Part shown: in pieces, positions 22,650-34,691 of the stretch
How the letters are laid out: each line of letters starts with the position of its first letter
Numbering within the stretch: position 1 is the stretch's first letter
Source of the DNA: Podospora pseudocomata
Lineage: Eukaryota > Ascomycota > Sordariomycetes > Sordariales > Podosporaceae
Assembly: GCF_035222375.1 (NCBI RefSeq)
Contig: NW_026946363.1
Coordinates: 2,418,001-2,482,000, forward strand
Direction: 5' to 3'
Length of the DNA: 64,000 bases
Position numbers and translations under genes: made by a program
Notes under the pieces: generated by a model
What the model saw: the letters and a program-made list of their open reading frames with translations, nothing else
What the model was told of the DNA's origin: nothing
Databases searched by the model: none

Positions 22650-23738
22650 TCACCCTTCCCCCCAATCCCTAAACCCAGCCCCCTCCCCATCCCGATCAAG
22701 CATATACCCAAACCTCTCCTTTTCCCGTCTCAACAACCCAGGCAAGTCCTCATTCCCCTCCACCCGTTCATACTCCTCCCCCACCCTATCCCACAAATCT
22801 TTTCCCATCCTCACCCGCTCCACCATCCTCTGCCTATCCCTAAAAACATCCTGATTCATCCCCGCATGCGAAAAACTCTTCATCTTCGTCAACATCTCCC
22901 CCATAGTCTCAAAACAACTGCTACAATGCCAGGCCGCGTTCTTGAGCCTACCCATCTCCCAGTATTTCCTCCACCACGGCCCATCCCCCACCCTTAGATC
23001 ATTTGGTAGGAGCGTGTTGGCTCCTAGGTAGTACGTCGCCTGGGGGTGGGGCCATTCCTCGCCCACGTGGAGGTATTGGAAGCTGTAGTAGTAAAACCTC
23101 GAGGAGAGGGTCAACCGGCGGGGGAAGGAGCACTGCCGAAGCACCGAGAGGGTGGACGGGCGGGCGATTTCGTCAATATCTGCGATGACTAGGACGTCGT
23201 GAAGATTGGGAAACAAGGGGCCGGAGAGGGAAGGGAAGACTTGCGTCAACATGGCGTTCCGTTGAAAGTCTTCAATGTTCCAGGTTGATTTTGGGGCAAA
23301 GTCCTCCGGGTAGGTTATTTCATGGTAGATAATCTTGGACTTGTACCTCGCCATCGAGCTGGAGGGGTTGGCGAGGGCGGTTTTGAGGTGGAGGGGCTTG
23401 GGCAGGTTGGTAAAGGTTCGGGGTGACTCGACGACGACAAAATAGTCGACCTCGTTCCATGTGCTGTTTAGTCTTATCTCCAGCCAGTCGAGCTCGGTGT
23501 TGATCATGGTCAAATCGTAAACTTTTCGGGGAGGGGCCGAGTGGGATAATCGGGAAAAGGGTTTCCAGCCGTGGGGGCGGCATATTGTATCGTTCGTAAT
23601 GTAGTAGGAGGTGAAGGCTCGGTAGAGGAAGTGGAGGGTCGTCAGGAAGAAGGCGATTTTGATGATGCGCCATAGACGTGGCCTTCGAAGCGCCATCCTG
23701 CTTCGTGGCTCTTTTCCGTCGTCGGAAGTCACAAGCAT
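22650..23738 (-). CDS. Glycosyltransferase family 17 protein (MGAT3-like)
   Basis: Type II membrane protein of about 362 residues, matching glycosyltransferase family 17 (beta-1,4-N-acetylglucosaminyltransferase III type). A short basic cytosolic N-terminus precedes one membrane anchor (RIIKIAFFLTTLHFLYRAF, about residues 28-46). The lumenal catalytic domain shows VYDLTMINTELDWLEIRLN, VDYFVVVESPRTFTN, an acidic metal-site candidate in VLVIADIDEIARP, and the AAWHCSSCF and MKSFSHAGMN motifs typical of the family. I took the Met of MLVTSDDGK. An alternative is MALRRPRLWR (23696), and the frame stays open upstream to 24023. The donor sugar and acceptor in fungi are not established. The 3' third of the coding strand is G-rich. 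Confidence 0.86.
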   Translation of the reverse strand: MLVTSDDGKEPRSRMALRRPRLWRIIKIAFFLTTLHFLYRAFTSYYITNDTICRPHGWKPFSRLSHSAPPRKVYDLTMINTELDWLEIRLNSTWNEVDYFVVVESPRTFTNLPKPLHLKTALANPSSSMARYKSKIIYHEITYPEDFAPKSTWNIEDFQRNAMLTQVFPSLSGPLFPNLHDVLVIADIDEIARPSTLSVLRQCSFPRRLTLSSRFYYYSFQYLHVGEEWPHPQATYYLGANTLLPNDLRVGDGPWWRKYWEMGRLKNAAWHCSSCFETMGEMLTKMKSFSHAGMNQDVFRDRQRMVERVRMGKDLWDRVGEEYERVEGNEDLPGLLRREKERFGYMLDRDGEGAGFRDWGEG

Positions 23739-24135
23739 GGTCGGAGTACGCTTCAGCCTGGGAAATCCACGTAATCCTCCCAGCAGTCTCTTGCTGACTC
23801 TTGGCTGTTGCTTTGGCTGGAAACACGATAAGAAATGTTGGCGCAGCATTCTTTGATAATGTGCGTGGCCAGTGCTTGTGGCACCATGTGCCACAGGAAC
23901 CTTCATTTTTAGCGGCTGGCACGGAGGGCTCAAATGGAATGCAGCTGTCGGAAAGGGTAAAAAGTAAAGGTCAGAATGTTGTAAACACCAGAGAAGGCCC
24001 GGGAAAACTGTGAATAGCTTCACTTACACACAAATCCAGACTGACATGGGTACCCTTGTTGCACTGCAACTTCACTCCTCGGACTCCACAGTCCGACGGG
24101 ATGTTTTATTGTCTTGACCGTAACCCTGTTTGTCG
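23739..24135. other. Intergenic or upstream extension of GT17 gene
   Basis: The GT17 frame remains open to 24023 without recognisable domain content. The rest is the 3' flank of the kinase-like gene behind it. No separate gene is seen. Confidence 0.5.
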
Positions 24136-25143
24136 CTACAACCTTTTGTACCACAACCTCCTCACCTCATTTTCACGTTTGTCTCTGTCTGTATAAAACC
24201 ATTCTGGAAGCCAGTCTTGAAAGTCTCTTTGTGAGCTTGGGTCTGCAGCAAAGGTAATCCCATCAATATTGGGCGGTGGCCTTGGTGGGCTCGTTCGTGA
24301 GAATACTCTTGCGGTGTTAAAGTCGAATATCACAGCTCGTAGTGACGGGCTTTCCATGTTTCCAATAAACAGAATGTTGCGTGGTGAAAAGTCGTCTTGT
24401 GATACCCCTGCTGTCTTGAGCTTCAGGTATGACTTTACAGCGCACACATACGAGTAAACGCGGGCGTCGTCTGAGGCGGGCACCTGCTTGCCGTCAATCA
24501 ACTCCTTCATGGTTGTTGACCCATTGAGAAACTCCATGAGAATCAATGGTACAGTCCTGGTGTAGGTGACACCATCAACAACGAGCTTGATCTTGAAAGA
24601 GAAGGACCCAAAGTATTCTGGGTAGCATCCCCTGATGCTTTCTTTCTCATGGCGTGTCTCGTATGCCTGGAGGTCCTCATAAGCAGCAGCCTCAACGCTG
24701 TGGTCGCGTGTTGCAAACCAGACAACGTCCGTGAGCAGGCCAATATCTGTACTCCAGTAGTTGTAGTATAAGGGGTCGTAGATTTTGGCGACGTAGCATA
24801 TGGTGTTGAGGTCGTTGTCCCAGTGGCATGCTACAATCTGAGGCCCAACGCCATCGCCGCCGCGGATCACCGAATCGATGACCAAATATGGTCCTGAGCT
24901 TGAAAGCTCAGGGGAGGATGAGGAACCTGGCAGTCCATCGGGCTCGAGACCTTTGATGCAAAATCGAGTTTGCGAGTGCTTTTGAATATCGGCGTGGCAT
25001 TCAAAGGCCTTGAGACCAGAAACCCCCCTATAAGCCTGGCCGCCGAATGGAGGGAGAGGAGTGTACGGCTGAACTGCGAGTTTGAAGCCGGCGATATAAG
25101 GACAAGGTGGCTTCTCATGGTTGACTGGAGTTTCCGAGCCCAT
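24136..25143 (-). CDS. Fungal kinase-like fold protein, degenerate catalytic motifs
   Basis: Single-exon protein of 335 residues with a protein-kinase-like layout. A hinge-like segment reads VPLILMEFLNGSTTMKELID (about residue 200). The catalytic-loop counterpart is SQDDFSPRNILFIG (about 248), keeping the D..xxN spacing but with DD instead of HRD. The magnesium-loop counterpart is AVIFDFNTARV (about 270), with DFN in place of DFG. The N-terminal lobe has no obvious glycine-rich loop. Similar proteins are numerous in filamentous ascomycetes as uncharacterised kinase-like or phosphotransferase-like proteins. Whether it is active cannot be judged. It is divergent from riboflavin synthase, with 435 bp between. 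Confidence 0.72.
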   Translation of the reverse strand: MGSETPVNHEKPPCPYIAGFKLAVQPYTPLPPFGGQAYRGVSGLKAFECHADIQKHSQTRFCIKGLEPDGLPGSSSSPELSSSGPYLVIDSVIRGGDGVGPQIVACHWDNDLNTICYVAKIYDPLYYNYWSTDIGLLTDVVWFATRDHSVEAAAYEDLQAYETRHEKESIRGCYPEYFGSFSFKIKLVVDGVTYTRTVPLILMEFLNGSTTMKELIDGKQVPASDDARVYSYVCAVKSYLKLKTAGVSQDDFSPRNILFIGNMESPSLRAVIFDFNTARVFSRTSPPRPPPNIDGITFAADPSSQRDFQDWLPEWFYTDRDKRENEVRRLWYKRL

Positions 25144-25578
25144 TGTTTTCTAGCAAACAAAAGAAGGGGCACCCTCGATATCGCGGGGTAAATCGGAGGC
25201 TGCCAAAGTCTCCACAAGAGCTTCATGCGGGGTCCTCCAATTGACTCGACGATTTCATGAACCATTGCCCCTGAGACAGAATTCTCTTTTTGGTCTTCAT
25301 ACGATCTAGAGGCGAAGAAGCACATCGTTCTCATCACATATCCAAGAAATTGGTAAGCCTTACCCACTGCTCACAATCCTTCCAACATCTTCCTTTGCCG
25401 ACTGCCGAAAACGGACCCCCTTCCGGGATCATAGCTTAAAGAGCTCGGGGCCGGCAACCCCCACCACTCATCACCAACCTCACTTCATCTCATCTCACCT
25501 CTCACTCTCGGCCAAGCTCACAACCTTTACCGACCATAACTCTGACATCTCACCAGTTTCACATCTCCAACCGCCAAA
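25144..25578. other. Intergenic, divergent promoter region
   Basis: Upstream of the kinase-like gene and of riboflavin synthase. The last 150 bp are CT-rich (leader of RIB5). No gene is seen. Confidence 0.6.
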
Positions 25579-26323
25579 ATGTTCACCGGCATCGTAGAAG
25601 AAATCGGCGGTACATCCCCTCCCCTCCCCTTATCCCCCCTCAGCTAACCCCCCCTCAGAAGTAACCACCCTCAACACCACCTCCCCAGACGGCGGCACAA
25701 CACTAACCATCGCCCTCCCCCCCACCTCCACCCTCCTATCCGACTGCCACTTAGGCGACTCCATCGCCATAAACGGCGTCTGCCTAACAGTAACAACCTT
25801 CCTCCCCCAATCTTTCACAGTCGGCATAGCCCCCGAAACCCTCCGCCTCACCAACCTCGGCTCCCTCACCCCCTCCTCCCGCGTCAACCTAGAGCGCGCA
25901 GTGCGCGCAGACACCCGCATGGGAGGGCACTTTGTCCAAGGCCACGTCGACACCACCGCCACCATCCTCTCCAAGATCCCCGATGGCAACGCCATCACTT
26001 TCCGTTTTGCCCCCAAAAATAAAGACGTTTTGAGATATGTGGTTTATAAAGGGTTTATCGCCTTGGATGGGGCAAGTTTGACCGTTACCAAAGTCAATGA
26101 CGAGGAGGGCTGGTGGGAGGTCATGTTGATTGCTTATACGCAGGAAAAGATCGTGACGGCGGCGAAGGGCGTGGGCGAGACGGTGAATGTAGAGGTGGAC
26201 ATGACGGCAAAGTATGTCGAGAAGAGCATCCAGGGGTATTTGGCTGGTATGATGGAGGATGGGCAGGGGCTTCCTTGGTTGCAGAAGATGGTTGAGAGGA
26301 TTGTTGCTCAGGGGTTTTCTTAG
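25579..26323 (+). CDS. rib5: Riboflavin synthase
   Basis: Converts two 6,7-dimethyl-8-ribityllumazine molecules to riboflavin, the last step of vitamin B2 synthesis. Exon 1 is 25579..25609, intron 49 bp with a CTAAC branch site, exon 2 25659..26323, giving 231 residues. The two lumazine-binding repeats are visible: MFTGIVEEIG-EVTTLN with GDSIAINGVCLTVTTF, and MGGHFVQGHVDTTATI with VYKGFIALDGASLTVTKV. The length is typical. The 5' half is C-rich and the 3' half G-rich on the coding strand. Its stop faces that of mus81 across 236 bp. Confidence 0.97.
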
Positions 26324-26559
26324 GGGGAAGACCAGAGGGGATGGGATGGGTAGGATCATTGTTTTGAGTCGGAAAGGATGAGGCGGGGTTGAACAAATCA
26401 CATGTGCGAGGCGAAAAGTGACAGCAGGACATGTCATGATGTACGGCATGGGGTTGCAATCTGTAGTGCAAAAGTGTATTAAAATAGCCTGTCGGGTATC
26501 AAATATATATCTCTCCCAAGACCCCTAAAACAGTTGTACAATGTCCATGCTACACTCGA

Positions 26560-28555
26560 TCAAGCATCTCCCCAAACCTCAGCAAGCTTCTGGCTGATCT
26601 GCTTGCTGAATCTCTTCCTCCCAACCAGGTGATCTAACCGCGAAGCAACCATGTCAATCTTCTTCCTCCTGCCCTCCGGCCCAGGACCGCACTGTTCATA
26701 AGCCTCAATAAACTCCCGCGGCGTCTTCCACACCTTTTGTATCTCCATCGCTTTCTCACCTGTGACACCCCTCGTAACCATCAACATTTTCAAAAAAAAA
26801 ATCCCTCAGCGTCATCGTCCCCGACTTGGAACAAAGCGAAGAAAACGCCGGGTAGCTGATATGGTGACCAACCTCTGGCTGCTTTCCCCGCAGATCCTTC
26901 ATCAGCGGCAGGTAATTATTGGCAGTAAGAACATTAGTCGGAATGACATGCAACGGCTTCCCTTTATGCATGTTCTGCAGCATCTGTGTCATCGAAACCA
27001 AATACCGGATCGTGTCGCCAATCTTTTGCGTCTTCTTCAAAAAGTAGCCATCAACCACCTGAATAGACGCAATAGCCGACTGAACCATCTCTTCACTTCT
27101 CTGCAACCGGCTCTGGTCCATGGGGATCTCTTCGACAAGGTAGATGACATTCTTGATTCCTGAGCGCCTCAGGCGGGATTTCTGTTCATGAAAGCGACCA
27201 TCCTTGATGCTCCCAATAAGATCATCAAGACGTTTCCGTTCCACAATCCAATCCAGGACCACCTCATCTCCTTCAGCCCCCATGCGTGAAAGCCATCCGG
27301 GCTGCTTGCATTTGGCGACCCAGAGGACGTCTCCTAGTTCCATGGCGCGGGAAATGGGTCGAATTCCTTTTTTGGCGAGTTCCTCTTGAAGGTAATCCCG
27401 GTCAGTCTTTGCTCGAATCTCGCGGTTATTCAGGACTAACTCGATGGTAAAGGTTCCGGGCGCCATCCGGATGGGTTTGAATGAGGGGAGGCTGGCATCG
27501 TCCGCCATTGCTTCCCCCTCAGCGACTACGTCCTTGAATTCGTTGTCCATTTCTCTTTTCACAGAGCTTTGGACCTCAGTAGCCACGTCCTTCTGGTCTT
27601 CCTCGTCGTCGTCCAAAAGGATAACGGGGTTGGCGGCCTGTGAACGATAGGTTGCTGACTGAGCTGGCCTGCTGGAAACCGTCGAGTCAGTGGCTCCCAA
27701 AAAGCTGTTTGTGCCGCTAAGCTGGTTCAAAAACTCATCTCCGTCATTTCCAGCCGGGAAATTGCTTCGAACGCCGGTGTTGATCCCTCTACCAAGATTG
27801 TCTCCAAGTAAAGCCGAGCCAGACGCGCTGCCGACCCTATCGTTCCGGGAACCAATAGCACTACCACCCGAGTCTTCGGTCTTGGGGACATCACCCCGAG
27901 CAGCAGCTACTTCTCGGACTCGTGCAGCAACCTCCCATCCCTCATCTGAGAGCGCCCACCGCGTCACAGGCCGACCACGCTTGACCACAAGCTCTTTTGA
28001 CTCCAGGGCCTTCATCGAAGCCCATGCTGTGTACAACTTGATGGGATCGGACGGGACCGTGAACGAGGAATCGCTATACGGTTGAGCGGCGGCCATAAGC
28101 TCCTCTTTGGACATGCCCGGCATTGCCGCATTTCTATCTTGCCCCGCCAACACGAGCATCAGCGCAAAAGCTCCCGAGCGATACTGAGGGACATAAGTCC
28201 TTGCTTGTCTAGCAGGTGCAGCCCTCCTTAATGCCGGTGCCGGTGTGGCACCATCATCTTGGTCTTCTCCCGGCAGGTGAACCACCCGCTTCCGCTTAGG
28301 AACCATTGGCATACCGTGCCCATTCTCCTCGCAATGCTTCCGGAGCTGCTGGGTGAGACGCTCGCAGAGCTTGGGACTGAAGCCCTTCAGCTGTTGACAC
28401 TGAGAAGGGTGCTGGAGCTTCATCGGGCATCTTTTGAGCGAGTCGTATGCGTGCTTGTAGGTAATCACACCTTTCGAGTTTCTCTCTTTTGCCGTATCCC
28501 ACCATTTTTTCACCCAGCCAAGCCAGAGGGGGTTGGCACATGCAGACTCCGACAT
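26560..28555 (-). CDS. mus81: Mus81 crossover-junction endonuclease (frame break in T-run)
   Basis: Catalytic subunit of the Mus81-Mms4/Eme1 endonuclease, which resolves branched recombination and replication intermediates. The N-terminus MSESACANPLWLGWVKKWWD is the family start, followed by an HhH region (LKGFSPKLCERLTQQLRKHC) and a winged-helix segment. The ERCC4-type nuclease domain is at about residues 390-560, with VLDWIVERKRLDDLIGSIKD containing the ERK..D active site. Near the C-terminus the frame breaks inside a 10-nt T-run (minus strand; 26792-26801). One extra T moves the frame to a stop at 26756, while the expected continuation (LKMLMVTRGVTGEKAMEIQ, ending with an HhH motif) lies in the neighbouring frame to 26560. 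With one T less, the length is about 664 residues. Head-to-head with agm1. Confidence 0.94.
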
Positions 28556-29307
28556 ACTGCGGCGACAAATGCGATCTGCAGACCAAAAAGGAAGGTCAAA
28601 AAAGAACAACAAAAAAGAACAAAAAACAAAAAAGAACAAGAAACAAAAAAGAAAAGTCCCAAGGCGGGTTGACCGAAACACAAAAAAAAAAAAAGTCGAA
28701 GCAAGGGGGAGCAATCAGACGGAACCCGAGGGGATGCAATCCATGAGGTTGATTGCGGGTTCTCAAAGAGAAAACAATGCCTTCTTCAGAAAGACGCGTT
28801 GGGACCGCGCCCACAAAATCGCCAGACTGGCGCCAGGTCATGTGCTCGCTGCCAGGGGACCAGCTCAGGGCAAACTGACGTATGGCTAAGCATTTCAGCC
28901 AGATGCGAGCTATGCCTAATTCAGCTAGCGCACCTTCTATATTTGTGGTTGTGCAGCCCCGCCACTGCCCGCCTCGCATTTCAGTGACCTTCACCGACTG
29001 CTTCAGCACTGCCAGCCGCTGGAACACGAATCACTGGACACTTCCCGGGCGGCACTGCAGCTTCAAGTGCGGGGCAGCAGCTCTGTCTCTCCCGATGAAA
29101 CCTCACCTCCGGTGTGGACCCTGTTATGTTATTGGGCCTGACAAGGAAGCAAGCAGCTATCACAGTTTCCCCCCGATCGAGAATAAAATCCACAGCTCTT
29201 TTTTCCCTCCCTCCCCCCTTTTTTGTTGTGTTAGTTCTTGGGTTCAAGCATCGCCGTAGCAACAAACATCTTCCACACCCTCACTTACAGCACCAAACTC
29301 ACCTACC
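28556..29307. other. Intergenic, divergent promoter region (mus81/agm1)
   Basis: An A-rich tract with imperfect AAAAAAGAACAA units at 28600-28695 sits just upstream of mus81. No gene is seen. Confidence 0.6.
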
Positions 29308-30995
29308 ATGAGCCACAACGAGCAGATCATCGCCGGCTCGGCGAAGCACCCAATTGTGCCCCAGCACTACAGGTATGGCACCGCTGGCTTCCGCATGAAG
29401 GCCGACCTCCTCGAGGGCGTGACCTATCGTGTCGGCCTGCTCGCTGCCCTCCGCAGCCGCAAGCTCAACTCCCAAGCCATCGGTGTCATGATCACAGCAA
29501 GCCACAACCCCGCCATCGACAACGGCGTCAAGATCGTGGACCCCATGGGCGACATGCTTGAGCAGGAGTGGGAGAGATATGCCACAGCTCTCGTCAACGC
29601 CCCGAGCGACAAAGACCTGGCCAAGATCTACAATGCTCTGGCCACCGACCTCAAGATCGATCTCGAGGCCCCCGCCAAGGTCATCTACGGCCGTGATACC
29701 CGACCTTCAGGCCACACCTTGGTCACCGCCCTCGCCGATGCCCTCGATGCAACCAATACCGAGCATGTCGACTACAAGATCCTCACCACCCCCCAACTCC
29801 ATTACCTTGTGCGCGCCACCAATAGCGAAGGCACACCCGCCTCCTATGGCGAGGTCAGCGAAGTCGGATACTACAAGAAGCTCGCCGAGGCCTTTGTTCG
29901 GACCATGAAGGGCAAGAGAATCCCTCAAGTCCTCCAAGTAGACTGCGCCAACGGCGTCGGCGGTCCCAAGCTCAAGGAATTCCTCAAGCACATCCCTCAA
30001 GACAAGGTCCCCTTCGAAGTCCAGGTTGTAAACGACGATGTCCTCCGCCCGGAGGTCCTAAACCTTGATGTAAGCCCTTCCCCCCTCATCTCCGAGACAT
30101 TTTACCTCTCCTAACCTCTTTTCCGTCCTCACAGTCCGGCGCCGACTACGTCAAAACAAAGCAACGTGCTCCCCCCATTCCTAAACCCCAACCCGGCCTG
30201 AGATGCTGCTCGCTCGACGGCGACGCCGACCGCCTAATCTACTACTGGCACGATCCAGAGACCAACGTCTTCACCATGCTCGACGGCGACCGCATCTCTT
30301 CGTTGGCCGCCTCCTTCATCGGCGACCTTGTCGAGTCTGCCGGTCTTCGAGACGAACTCCGCATCGGCGTAGTCCAAACCGCCTACGCCAACGGCGCAAG
30401 CACGCATTACATCACCCAACACCTGAAGCTCCCCGTCATCTGCACCCCCACGGGAGTAAAGCATCTCCACCACGTAGCCCAGGGCTTTGACGTGGGAGTC
30501 TACTTTGAGGCCAACGGCCACGGCACCGTCCTCTTCTCCCCCGACGCCATCAGCGCCTTCAAGAAGACCACCCCCCAATCCCCCGCCCAGAAGGAAGCCT
30601 TGGACACCTTGGCTGCCTTGACGGATCTGATCAACCAGACCGTCGGTGACGCTATTTCGGATATGCTTCTTGTGGAAGTTATTCTGGCGCACAAGAACTG
30701 GAACCTGAGGGACTGGGCTTTGACATATCAGGATCTGCCGAACAGACTTGTCAGAGTGGAGGTGGCGAACAAGGATGTTTTTAGGACGACGGATGCAGAG
30801 AGGAGGCTTTCTCATCCGGAGGGGTGCCAGGCCGAGATTGACCAGGAGGTGAAGAAGTTTAAGGATGCGAGGTCGTTTGCCAGGGCTAGCGGGACGGAGA
30901 ATGCGATGAGGGTTTATGCCGAGGCGGCGACGAGGTCGGAGGCGAATGAGCTTGCGGAGAGGGTGGCTGGGATTGTGAGTCGGTGGGGTGTTTAG
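29308..30995 (+). CDS. agm1: Phosphoacetylglucosamine mutase
   Basis: Interconverts GlcNAc-6-P and GlcNAc-1-P on the way to UDP-GlcNAc, the precursor of chitin, N-glycans and GPI anchors (yeast Pcm1, human PGM3/AGM1). Exons 29308..30069 and 30135..30995 (65-bp intron) give 540 residues. The phosphoserine loop is VMITASHNPAIDNGVKI (about 63), the Mg2+ loop CCSLDGDADRLIYYW, the sugar-binding loop VYFEANGHGT, and the phosphate-binding loop ARASGTENAMRVYAEA near the C-terminus. The length fits the family (about 540). The coding strand turns from C-rich to G-rich near 30740. Confidence 0.97.
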
Positions 30996-30998
30996 TTG

Positions 30999-31880
30999 AT
31001 GCTTCAGGGCCGATGCGGGGTTGGTGAGAGGAGGGGTTTGAGCAAGGCGTTTGGGGGGGTTGATGATGGTGAAGGGTTTAGGACGAGGGGGAGGGCTAGT
31101 ACGGAGGGGGTGTTGACGGGAGGACTGAGGAAGGCGAGAAAGGAGCAGGTTAGTACTGGGAGTGGGCATACGCTTGTTTGGACGACGTTTGATATGTCGG
31201 TTCATGAGGGGGGGTTTCCGAGGGGGTTTGAGATGTTGGCTAAGGCGGGGTGGGAGGGGGATGGGAGGGATACGGGGGAGGAGGAACACATGTGGGATTT
31301 TGATGATGGGGAGGGGGCTTGGAGGAGGATCAAGAAGAGCAATCAGATGGGGTTTAGTCCTAGTGATGATGAGGAGGAGGGGATGGGTTCGCCAGTCAAA
31401 CAAAGGCTAAGGGGGAAAAGTATGGGGAGTCTGAGGGGGGGTGATGGTAGGTTGGAGTATGACATTTCTTTTGGGCAGAAGAGGTTGGCGATTCCGCAGA
31501 CGAAGCTGGAGGATATCCTCAGGGATGGTGATAAAGAAGTCGGGGAACCGGCGACGTTCTTGATGAGTCCTTTTGATTTGGGGGCGAGTAGAAGGGAGTA
31601 TTTTGAGGGGGTTGATCAAGCAATAGGAAACAAAAACAGCGCGGATTTCTTTGGGGATTTGACTTGCCTAGTTCCTAGAAACGAGCTATGGGGGATAGAC
31701 AGTGCTGATGAAATTTTGGAGGGTCAAGAAGAAGAAGAAGAAGAAGAAGAAGAAGAAGAAGAAGAGGAAGAGAAACTGCAGAGCTTCGAGGATATGCTGG
31801 AGAAATTGGGGATTCAGTGGGAGGTGTATAAGGCTATGGGGGTGGTGGATGGTGAGGAGGACACACAGGAAAAGGAGTGA
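30999..31880 (+). CDS. Orphan reading frame behind agm1, unknown function
   Basis: Open frame of 293 codons that begins 3 nt after the agm1 stop, on the same strand. I do not recognise it. Codon third positions are mostly G or T, and the sequence looks protein-like in its second half (GRLEYDISFGQKRLAIPQTK, FFGDLTCLVPRNELWGID), then a glutamate run from an AAG/GAA repeat and SFEDMLEKLGIQWEVYKAMG. The first third is Gly/Arg-rich and less convincing. No upstream exon or promoter space is visible. It could be a real small gene, the 3' part of a dicistronic or alternatively spliced transcript, or a chance open frame in G-rich, stop-poor DNA. Confidence 0.38.
   Translation: MLQGRCGVGERRGLSKAFGGVDDGEGFRTRGRASTEGVLTGGLRKARKEQVSTGSGHTLVWTTFDMSVHEGGFPRGFEMLAKAGWEGDGRDTGEEEHMWDFDDGEGAWRRIKKSNQMGFSPSDDEEEGMGSPVKQRLRGKSMGSLRGGDGRLEYDISFGQKRLAIPQTKLEDILRDGDKEVGEPATFLMSPFDLGASRREYFEGVDQAIGNKNSADFFGDLTCLVPRNELWGIDSADEILEGQEEEEEEEEEEEEEEEKLQSFEDMLEKLGIQWEVYKAMGVVDGEEDTQEKE
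31726..31764. repeat. (AAG)13 trinucleotide repeat
   Basis: Encodes a glutamate run in the orphan frame if that is translated. Confidence 0.9.
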
Positions 31881-32764
31881 GTTTTTGTTATAGAAGGAAA
31901 ATCCCCCACCTACCCGAAAATTGGTGTTGTTTGATTGAGCACGGGAGTAAAGCGAGCGAGCAAAGCGGAATGAATGGGTTATAATGAACTGAGATGATGA
32001 ACTGGGTAACAAATACATCGGTGTTATTAGCAAAAACAAAGCAAAAAAAGATATGGGTGGGCAAAAATAAGGGTCTGCAGAGGTTTAGCAGGTAAGGTAT
32101 GTTTAGTGTTGGGTTGGGCTATGCTTTTTCTCCCTTTTCGAAGCGATAGTCAAGGTCGGTCAATTTGATTTTTCTGTGTTTTTTTATCCAAAGGGATGAA
32201 TGAAGGCAATACAAGCTGGGATGATCAATACTACCCCTGGATTGTCGTAACGATTCACAAAACTTGCAAAAGCAGACACAGCAAATCGAGCCAAATCATC
32301 GAACTTCAATGCTCTATTTTTTTTAGTTTTATTTTTTCACTTCTTTCCATTCCTCTCCGGGTATCCCATATGCATCATTCATCACTGATGCACTCCCCAT
32401 CACCCACACTTGGGGCCATTCTTTGCCAGTCCAGTCTCCTTCCTCATCATCAGAGGTATCCCTCTGGCTCCCTTTTTTGCTGAGATAAAATACAGCATGA
32501 TAAACAAAAAAAAAACGCCAGAAAGACAACCTGCTCTATCTAGTAACTAAAGCCCCCGAAAACACCTCGCTTTTTTGTCGCTTCAGATATGGTGCGCTAC
32601 CGCCAGAGCGTCAATCCCGAAATCTTCATGTTGTGAGTCTCGCCCCCATCCCCCATGCAACTTTTACTTGTTGTATGTATGCCAGGCGCAAAGTGAAAAT
32701 GTAAAAAAGAGTAGTTGGTTATCAGACCTTCCTTGCTAGATGTACCAGGGAAACCGTGATTCGC
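31881..32764. other. Intergenic, convergent region
   Basis: Between the orphan frame and the PRMT1 stop. It contains only the possible spliced micro-reading frame at 32589-32704. Confidence 0.5.
32589..32704 (+). CDS. Possible spliced micropeptide (20 residues)
   Basis: ATG at 32589 starts 44 nt of open sequence (MVRYRQSVNPEIFM...). A good donor GTGAGT at 32633 and a GCCAG acceptor at 32685 define a 53-bp intron. Joining gives a 20-residue basic peptide ending LRKVKM before a stop. A pyrimidine-rich stretch ending in CAG also precedes the ATG, so it could be an internal exon of something longer. No family is recognised, and it overlaps the probable 3' leader of the PRMT1 gene on the other strand. 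Very tentative. Confidence 0.2.
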
Positions 32765-34155
<1,391 letters not shown>

Positions 34156-34691
34156 GTTGGGCTGTCTGTAGCGAGGGTCGGTAACTGAAGATGGTGACGA
34201 ATTATTGACCCGGGTCAGATTGGAGAGGGAAAAATCAGAAAGGAAGAAGAAAAATGGTGCTTGGGACAAGCGCGATATGGGAACAATGGGGATCTGCCAC
34301 TGGCCTGGGCTCGTCGCGCAGAGAATTTGGGTGGAAAGGGCCCGCTTAATCGAATGTGGGGTAGTTGCCCCGCCGTCAAGTCCCTGTAAGAGAAAACACC
34401 CCACTAAGGCAAACAGGGTCCTTAAGAAGCGACGCTACGAGACGTCAGGCATGATCAGGCAGAGGCAACATCCACGATTAAGGGACCAGTCAACAAACAT
34501 GGGATGACCCCTGAAAGTCTAATCATCTCGAGGAAACTCTGCAGTGTTGGACTCCCTATCTCAAGATGTGAAGAATTGCTGTTAACCCCCTCAACTCCGA
34601 GACCATGCAAACTAGAGTCTAAGCAAAGACCAGATCAGACCGTGACAGACGAAATATGCAACACCATGTACTCCTTGCTTCCCTCCCCAGT
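34156..34691. other. Intergenic (5' of PRMT1, 3' of mob2)
   Basis: May hold the true first exon of the PRMT1 gene, ending near 34190. Otherwise no gene is seen. Confidence 0.5.

Noticed and set aside
30234-31403. 389-codon open frame antisense to agm1 and the orphan frame
   Set aside because: It is a shadow of the G-rich coding strand, with a Pro/Leu/Arg-rich translation and no domain.
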